Source of the DNA: Chloroflexota bacterium
GTDB lineage: Bacteria; Chloroflexota; Dormibacteria; CF-121
NCBI GenBank assembly: GCA_005889285.1
Contig: VBFF01000080.1
Span: forward strand, 1 to 12,303
DNA: 12,303 nucleotides
Direction of reading: 5' to 3'
Positions 7,341-12,303 of the stretch are shown here, one piece after another (the stretch's first letter is position 1; each line of letters opens with the position of its first letter). The notes under the pieces were generated by a model. It saw nothing but the letters and a program-made list of their open reading frames with translations. It was not told where the DNA came from and did no database searches. Position numbers and translations under genes: made by a program.

Positions 7341-7643
7341 ATGAGAAAAGGCGCGACGGAACCGGATATTCCCCTGGAAGCCGTCCAGTCACTCCTGACC
7401 CGAGTGATCTGGCAGGCGGTGGCGGACCTCAGCGTGGAGACGTATCGGACGGAATCCGAGCGATTCTTTGCCGGCGAGACCTTCGTCGAATACTGCGACA
7501 TCCTGGGCTGGAACGTACGCCGGGCCCGCGACAGCCTCGGACGCTTCGTCGACAGCGGGTCGCGGATCTCGGGCAACCACCTGCTGACAGCCGCGGAGAT
7601 GGCCGCTCAGCGCGCTCCCAGCATCCCCGCCGTCGCCGTTTAG
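7341..7643 (+). CDS. Uncharacterised 100-aa protein
   Basis: I do not recognise this protein. It is small, has no signal peptide or membrane helix, and appears largely helical. The core, roughly residues 35-70, reads YRTESERFFAGETFVEYCDI followed by LGWNVRRARDSLGRF. This loosely recalls the 'FF..ditF..vCe.lGld...vR..l' motif of small phage and mobile-element proteins that look like helix-turn-helix segments; the resemblance is tentative. The C-terminal 30 residues are rich in Ala, Ser and Pro and probably disordered. The gene is credible because it has its own consensus promoter, a strong GGAGG site at good spacing and no better-supported overlapping frame. It ends 73 nt before the response regulator start. 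A DNA-binding or regulatory role is possible, but nothing visible proves it. Confidence 0.75.
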   Translation: MRKGATEPDIPLEAVQSLLTRVIWQAVADLSVETYRTESERFFAGETFVEYCDILGWNVRRARDSLGRFVDSGSRISGNHLLTAAEMAAQRAPSIPAVAV

Positions 7644-7660
7644 ACTCGCGCGCCTCGGGG

Positions 7661-7683
7661 GTTTGGCGGTCGCCTAGTTTGGC
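7661..7683 (+). repeat. Direct repeat GTTTGGC x2 before the response regulator
   Basis: Two exact copies of GTTTGGC (7661-7667 and 7677-7683) are spaced 16 nt start to start, just upstream of the putative -10 box of the two-component operon. OmpR-family regulators often bind tandem half-sites near their own promoter, so this may be an autoregulatory site. Two 7-mers are weak evidence by themselves. Confidence 0.3.
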
Positions 7684-7696
7684 TTGGCCGACCCGC

Positions 7697-7702
7697 TACA
7701 CT
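7697..7702 (+). promoter_or_regulatory. Possible -10 box of the two-component operon
   Basis: TACACT ends 14 nt before the ATG at 7717. No clear -35 is present and no Shine-Dalgarno sequence separates it from the start, so the transcript would be almost leaderless. The spacing resembles that at secG, the MFS gene and mdh in this window. Confidence 0.35.
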
Positions 7703-7716
7703 TGGGGCACACCCCG

Positions 7717-8388
7717 ATGAATCTCCTCCTCGTCGAGGACGAGCGAAAGCTCTCGACGCTGCTCAAGCAGCTCCTGGAGGACGAGCGCTATGCGGTCGAC
7801 ATCGCGGCCGACGGCGAGCGCGCCCAGGAGCTAGCCGAAACGGCACGATATGACGCCATCATCCTCGACCTCATGATTCCCAAGAAAGACGGCATGGAAG
7901 TCTGCCGCTGGCTCCGTCAGAACCGCATTCAAACGCCGGTCATCATGCTGACCGCGCGCAGTCAGATCCACGACCGCGTTGCCGGACTCGACGCCGGCGC
8001 CGACGATTACCTGCCCAAGCCGTTCGCCTTCGAAGAGCTCCTCGCGAGGCTGCGGGCCCTCATGCGGAGAGAGCAAAAGAACGGCCACGCGAACCGGCTG
8101 CAGGTGGCCGACCTCGTCCTCGATCTCAAGACCCACCAGGTCCGGCGGGGCGACACCCCAATTGAGTTAACCGCCCGGGAGTTCGCCCTCCTCGAGTTCT
8201 TGATGCGCCATCCCAACCAGGTGCTGACCCAGGCGCAGATCGCGGAGCGCGTCTGGGACTACAACTTCGAAGGCACCACGAATCGCGTCGCCGTCTATAT
8301 CTCCTACCTTCGCGACAAGATCGACGAGGGCCGCTCGCCGAAGCTCATCCAAACCGTGTATGGCGTCGGCTACCGGCTGTCGGGATGA
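7717..8388 (+). CDS. OmpR/PhoB-family response regulator
   Basis: DNA-binding response regulator of 223 residues, normal for the family. The receiver domain (1 to about 118) has the acidic pocket Glu7-Asp8, phospho-acceptor Asp51 in IILDLMIP, Thr79 in MLTA and Lys101 in LPKPF. The C-terminal winged helix (about 128-223) has the typical ELTAREFALLEFLMRHPNQV, RVWDYNF, NRVAVYISYLRDKID and TVYGVGYRL. The ATG at 7717 is preferred over an in-frame TTG at 7684, because MNLLLVEDE is the canonical receiver start and the longer form would run through the likely -10 box. Its stop overlaps the kinase ATG by 4 nt (ATGA), so the kinase encoded next is its cognate partner. The regulated genes and the signal are not evident. 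Confidence 0.95.
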   Translation: MNLLLVEDERKLSTLLKQLLEDERYAVDIAADGERAQELAETARYDAIILDLMIPKKDGMEVCRWLRQNRIQTPVIMLTARSQIHDRVAGLDAGADDYLPKPFAFEELLARLRALMRREQKNGHANRLQVADLVLDLKTHQVRRGDTPIELTAREFALLEFLMRHPNQVLTQAQIAERVWDYNFEGTTNRVAVYISYLRDKIDEGRSPKLIQTVYGVGYRLSG

Positions 8389-9650
8389 TGTTCAGGGGCG
8401 CGCTGGTGCGCCTCGCCGCCCAGTACTTCGTCCTGCTCGTTCTGATCCTCGGATGCTTTGACCTGATCGTCTACGTGACCGTGTCACAGGCGCTGCAGGC
8501 AAAAGCCGACAAAGACCTCGCAACCGCTGTCACCCAGGCGATGAGCAACGTGACCGTCACAGGAGATACGGTCAGCGTCAACCCCCAGCAGCTGCTGACC
8601 CCAAGCCTTGCCGATGTCTTTGTGCGCGTCCTCGACTCCAAGGGCCAGGAAGTCAGTCAGCCGCGCGCCGAGCTCAAGAAGCTCTTCAACAACCCGAGCT
8701 TGAGTACCGCCACCATCGCCGCCAACGCCGGCCAACCCGGTCAGACCCAGGTCTCCAGTGGCTCGGAGCTGTACATGGTCGACACGCGTCCCATCGTGTC
8801 GAAGACCCACAAGGTCATTGGCGTCTTGCAGGTCGCGCAACCGATCTCATGGGTCGGAGACGCTCTCTCGCGCTTGGTACGGCAGCTGGTGCTCGCCTCC
8901 GCGATCGGGATCGTCCTGGGGGCCCTGGCCTCGGTGTTGATGGCGACACGCTCGATCCGGCCCATCGCTGGTGCCTTCCAGCGCCAGCGCGAGTTCGTCG
9001 CCGATGCCTCTCACGAGCTGCGTACGCCGCTCACCCTGATCCGAACCAACGTCGAGGCCTGGTTACGCCGCTCCAACGGGACGTCCCGCGTGTACGCCAA
9101 GAGCATCGTCGAGGAGGTCGAACAGCTGAACCGGATCGTCGGCGACTTGACCACCCTCGCCCTGGCCGATGCCAGGCAGCTGCGCCTCGATCCCAGGCCG
9201 ATGGAGCTCAACGAGGTGGTCAAGGGGCTGATCGTTCAGGCCACGCCCATGGCCGAGGAGCGCGGCGTCCAGCTTCGCCCGGATCTCAACGGCGGGGTTC
9301 GGGTCGATGCCGACCTGGGTCGGGTGCGCCAGCTGCTGCTGATCCTGATCGACAATGCCCTGACCCACACGCCGTCCGGCGGCCAGGTGTCGGTGGGGGT
9401 GATCCGTCACAACGGGCGCGCCCATGTCAGGGTGACCGACACCGGCGAGGGGATCCCGAGTGTCGATCTGCCGCATATCTTCGAACGGTTCTACCGGGCC
9501 GACAAGGCGCGCAACCGCGAGAGCGGCGGCACCGGCCTCGGTCTCGCGATCGCCAAGTGGATCGTCGACGCGCACAGGGGCGAGATCGGGGTCAAGAGCG
9601 CGGAAGGGAAGGGCACCGAGGTCGACGTCAGCCTTCCGGCCCTCGACTAG
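8385..9650 (+). CDS. Membrane sensor histidine kinase
   Basis: Two-component sensor kinase of 421 residues, partner of the preceding response regulator. Transmembrane helix 1 spans about residues 10-32 and helix 2 about 166-186; between them lies a 130-residue extracytoplasmic sensor domain with no motif I recognise. Only about 17 residues separate helix 2 from the H box, so a full HAMP linker is not present, just a short SIRPIAGAFQRQREF linker seen in many kinases of this class. The H box FVADASHELRTPL carries phospho-acceptor His210. The ATPase domain has the N box LIDNALTH (Asn324), G1 DTGEG (352-356), the F box IFERFYR and G2 GGTGLGL (381-387). All catalytic motifs are intact. The start ATG at 8385 overlaps the regulator stop; the ATG at 8388 is an equivalent alternative. 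The sensed signal is unknown. Confidence 0.95.
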   Translation: MMFRGALVRLAAQYFVLLVLILGCFDLIVYVTVSQALQAKADKDLATAVTQAMSNVTVTGDTVSVNPQQLLTPSLADVFVRVLDSKGQEVSQPRAELKKLFNNPSLSTATIAANAGQPGQTQVSSGSELYMVDTRPIVSKTHKVIGVLQVAQPISWVGDALSRLVRQLVLASAIGIVLGALASVLMATRSIRPIAGAFQRQREFVADASHELRTPLTLIRTNVEAWLRRSNGTSRVYAKSIVEEVEQLNRIVGDLTTLALADARQLRLDPRPMELNEVVKGLIVQATPMAEERGVQLRPDLNGGVRVDADLGRVRQLLLILIDNALTHTPSGGQVSVGVIRHNGRAHVRVTDTGEGIPSVDLPHIFERFYRADKARNRESGGTGLGLAIAKWIVDAHRGEIGVKSAEGKGTEVDVSLPALD

Positions 9651-9685
9651 AAACCCTTTTCCCGGCGTCGCCGTTAAGCTCCTGG

Positions 9686-10081
9686 ATGATTCGGAGAAGG
9701 CTTGTCGTTTCCGCCCTGCTCCTGGGTGGGTTGATTGCGGTGGGCCTGGGCGCGTTGGCACTCGCTCCGGCGATCCGGAATCAGGCGATGTACGGCACGG
9801 TGTCGACCGAAGGAACGCCGCCTCGAATCCACTTTTGCGACCGGGATTATCTCCCGGCCAGCGCGCCCGAATCGCGGCGCGAGGTGGATGAATTTCTGGC
9901 GAAAAACGGCCGCCATGGGCTCGAACGGATCGGAACGACGCCAGCGGGGATGCCGGTCCTGAGCAATCTCCTGACACCGGCGGAACGGGCGTCCTTCCAC
10001 ACACCGGTGTGCACGATGTCGATTTGGGTCGAGACCGGTCCCGATCTGTACCTCGCCTACGGTTTGAGCGGGGGTCCGTAA
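9686..10081 (+). CDS. Small membrane-anchored protein after the two-component system
   Basis: Unrecognised 131-residue protein. An arginine-rich start (MIRRR) and a hydrophobic helix (about residues 6-28) form a signal anchor, placing the remaining 100 residues outside the cytoplasm. That part has exactly two cysteines, Cys51 in IHFCDRDY and Cys109 in HTPVCTM, which could form a disulfide, and a C-terminal tail WVETGPDLYLAYGLSGG. The frame is open far upstream through the kinase gene, but that part is shadow; the ATG at 9686 gives a textbook signal anchor. It starts 35 nt after the kinase stop on the same strand, so it may be co-transcribed. It could be an accessory sensor or target of the system; this rests on position only. 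No Shine-Dalgarno sequence is obvious, and 18 nt separate its stop from the convergent MFS gene. Confidence 0.7.
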   Translation: MIRRRLVVSALLLGGLIAVGLGALALAPAIRNQAMYGTVSTEGTPPRIHFCDRDYLPASAPESRREVDEFLAKNGRHGLERIGTTPAGMPVLSNLLTPAERASFHTPVCTMSIWVETGPDLYLAYGLSGGP

Positions 10082-10099
10082 GTTTGGTAGAGACCAGCC

Positions 10100-11431
10100 T
10101 TATTCGACCTTGATCTCACGCACCGGTTGCAAAGTCAGAAGCGCGATCAGAAAGAAGCCGGTGACGATCCCGAACATCACTCGGTACCCAACCGCGCTCG
10201 CGCGGTTGTTGTTGAAGGCGTCGATGATCGGCCCGAGGATCGGCCGCGCGATGAGTCCCGCGCTGGCGGTCGCGATGTTCGAGACCCCCATGTAGCGACC
10301 GGCTTCGGCTTTCGGGATCAGGTCGGTCATAAATGCCCAGTCCACGGATAGAAACGTCCCGAGCGAGATGCCCACGATCAGTCCGAAGCCGAGGATCCAC
10401 GGCAGGCTGGGCGCGAAGATCAGCAGGGTCGAGCCCACCGCGCCGGTCACGCACGCGGCGGCGATCAACCGCTTCTTGCCGAAGCGCTCGGCGAGGAAGC
10501 CGGCGGTCATGCAAAGCACCGCCGCGAAGACGAGGATCGTCGCCTGCAGGGCGCTGCTGAACAGCGAGGCCTTGCCCTCGGAGTAGTTGAACGTGTAGCG
10601 GATGAAGTTGAAGGCGTAGGTCCCGATCGCTACCGGGGCCATGAGGAAGAAAAGCCGCGAGACCATCAACCAGGCGAAGTCTCGGTAGCGCCGCGTGTCG
10701 ATGGCAACGCTGAGCAGCACGGAGCGCCCCAGCCGCTGGCTCGACGCGGCCGTCCGCCGGCGATCCGGTACGCGGAAAATCACCAGCGCGCCGGCGATGG
10801 CGACCACCACCGGCAGGGTCAGGATCGCGAGGCGGAGATGATGGGTCGGGATGAGAAGCGCGCCGACCACCAGGAAGCCGACGATCGTGCCCAGCAGGTT
10901 CATCAAGCCGTAGTAGCCAGAGGCCTCGCCTCGCTGTTCGGACGGCACCTGGTCGGGAAGCATCCCCTGGTAGGGGCCCTGCGCGGTGTTGGACGCGACC
11001 TGGAAGAGGACATAGACGAGGAGCAACGCCCAGTACGACGTCACGAACGCAATCAGCGTCAGGAAGAGGATGTCGCCCACCACGCCGATGGCAATGAAGG
11101 GGCGCCGGCGGCCGCGGCTGTTGTCGCTGATCGCGCCGATGGCCGGCTGCCAGAGAATCGCGAACGCGGCGCCGATCGTGTCGAGCACGGAAACATACGT
11201 GTTGACGTCGGCGCCGATGGCAAGCGGTCCGAGGCGGATGGTCATCGGGTCGGTGAAGCGATCGACGAGCAGAGGGATGATGTTGCCGCCCAGCGGTTGC
11301 ATCACGTACGCGATGGCGAACCAGAACGAGCTGAGCACGAGCATGCCGCGCCAGGACAGATGTGTTTGCGCCGCGGACTCGTGCAGTGTCTTCAGCAGAC
11401 GACGCTCGCCCGCCTGGATAATTCCCGCCAT
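10100..11431 (-). CDS. MFS transporter (SLC45/sugar-transporter-like)
   Basis: Major facilitator superfamily protein of 443 residues with about 12 hydrophobic helices. The signature loop after helix 2 reads [19 protein letters not shown], a motif A form (G-x3-D-x3-GRRRPF) close to that of SLC45 and GPH-type sugar transporters. Later loops carry [20 protein letters not shown] and [11 protein letters not shown] role in carrying a sugar or related small solute is inferred from the motif; the substrate is not determinable. ATG 11431 is chosen; the frame is open to 11545, but the extra 38 residues are non-hydrophobic and would run into the divergent mdh gene. TAGACT lies 10 nt before this ATG, supporting a nearly leaderless start here. 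The gene is convergent with the 131-aa protein gene. Confidence 0.88.
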   Translation of the reverse strand: MAGIIQAGERRLLKTLHESAAQTHLSWRGMLVLSSFWFAIAYVMQPLGGNIIPLLVDRFTDPMTIRLGPLAIGADVNTYVSVLDTIGAAFAILWQPAIGAISDNSRGRRRPFIAIGVVGDILFLTLIAFVTSYWALLLVYVLFQVASNTAQGPYQGMLPDQVPSEQRGEASGYYGLMNLLGTIVGFLVVGALLIPTHHLRLAILTLPVVVAIAGALVIFRVPDRRRTAASSQRLGRSVLLSVAIDTRRYRDFAWLMVSRLFFLMAPVAIGTYAFNFIRYTFNYSEGKASLFSSALQATILVFAAVLCMTAGFLAERFGKKRLIAAACVTGAVGSTLLIFAPSLPWILGFGLIVGISLGTFLSVDWAFMTDLIPKAEAGRYMGVSNIATASAGLIARPILGPIIDAFNNNRASAVGYRVMFGIVTGFFLIALLTLQPVREIKVE

Positions 11432-11441
11432 CCCCCCGCCG

Positions 11442-11447
11442 AGTCTA
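11442..11447 (-). promoter_or_regulatory. Possible -10 box of the MFS gene
   Basis: Minus-strand TAGACT ends exactly 10 nt before the MFS ATG at 11431. There is no recognisable -35 at 17 nt and the intervening GGCGGGGGG is G-rich rather than a clear Shine-Dalgarno site. It sits in the 54-nt divergent gap with mdh. Confidence 0.35.
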
Positions 11448-11466
11448 ACGACGGCCGTGGTCGATT

Positions 11467-11475
11467 TGCTACGGT
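11467..11475 (+). promoter_or_regulatory. Possible extended -10 box of mdh
   Basis: TGCTACGGT is an extended -10 (TGn followed by TACGGT, 11470-11475) that ends exactly 10 nt before the mdh ATG, the same distance as in the divergent MFS gene. No -35 match is seen. A GCGGGGCGG stretch before the ATG is not a clear Shine-Dalgarno site, and the leader would be only about 3-5 nt. Confidence 0.35.
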
Positions 11476-11485
11476 AGCGGGGCGG

Positions 11486-12303
<818 letters not shown>

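Noticed and set aside
7660..7683. Possible terminator hairpin GGCG-GT-CGCC before the response regulator
   Set aside because: The loop would be two bases, the stem is short and there is no T-tract.
9063..10004. Minus-strand open frame (313 codons) across the kinase and the 131-aa gene
   Set aside because: It is antisense to intact kinase motifs and has low-complexity composition; shadow.

Overview
The window is a GC-rich bacterial chromosomal segment of housekeeping and signalling genes. No phage, insertion sequence, CRISPR or rRNA signature is visible. A pgk-tpiA-gpmI glycolytic operon near secG, a malate dehydrogenase that resembles (from memory) the Chloroflexus type, many 4-nt stop/start overlaps and several apparently leaderless starts fit a Chloroflexota or Dormibacterota-like soil lineage. 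That placement is inference.

Layout. 1-3508 (+): the lower-glycolysis operon pgk (5' end cut off), tpiA and gpmI, joined by 8-nt and 4-nt overlaps. 3468-4467 (-): a lipoprotein-type phospholipase D-like gene, tail to tail with gpmI (41-nt overlap) and broken by a frame change with apparent loss of coding sequence just before its first HKD motif. 4468-4563: an AT-rich divergent promoter region. 4564-6422 (+): secG coupled to a membrane-anchored family 5 (peptide/nickel type) solute-binding protein. 6451-6534 (-): tRNA-Leu(CAG). 6592-7248 (+): a transglutaminase-like protein. 7243-7340: a promoter with a perfect 7-bp inverted repeat. 7341-7643 (+): an unrecognised 100-aa protein. 7717-10081 (+): an OmpR-type response regulator, its histidine kinase and a 131-aa membrane-anchored protein. 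10100-11431 (-): an MFS transporter. 11486-end (+): mdh, cut by the window end and carrying an internal frame break where the conserved NPLD segment should be.

The left part is central carbon metabolism plus protein export. The middle is a two-component system with small uncharacterised neighbours. The right end has a transporter divergent from mdh. The most notable anomalies are the two frame breaks (about 4116-4122 and 11831-11840). Each looks like the net loss of a few tens of bases, with the same frame remainder. They are either real gene decay or a recurrent sequencing or assembly artefact; the mdh case makes artefact the likelier reading. I found no convincing novel multi-gene system. 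The best candidates for new biology are the 100-aa protein with its operator-like promoter and the small membrane protein behind the two-component system.
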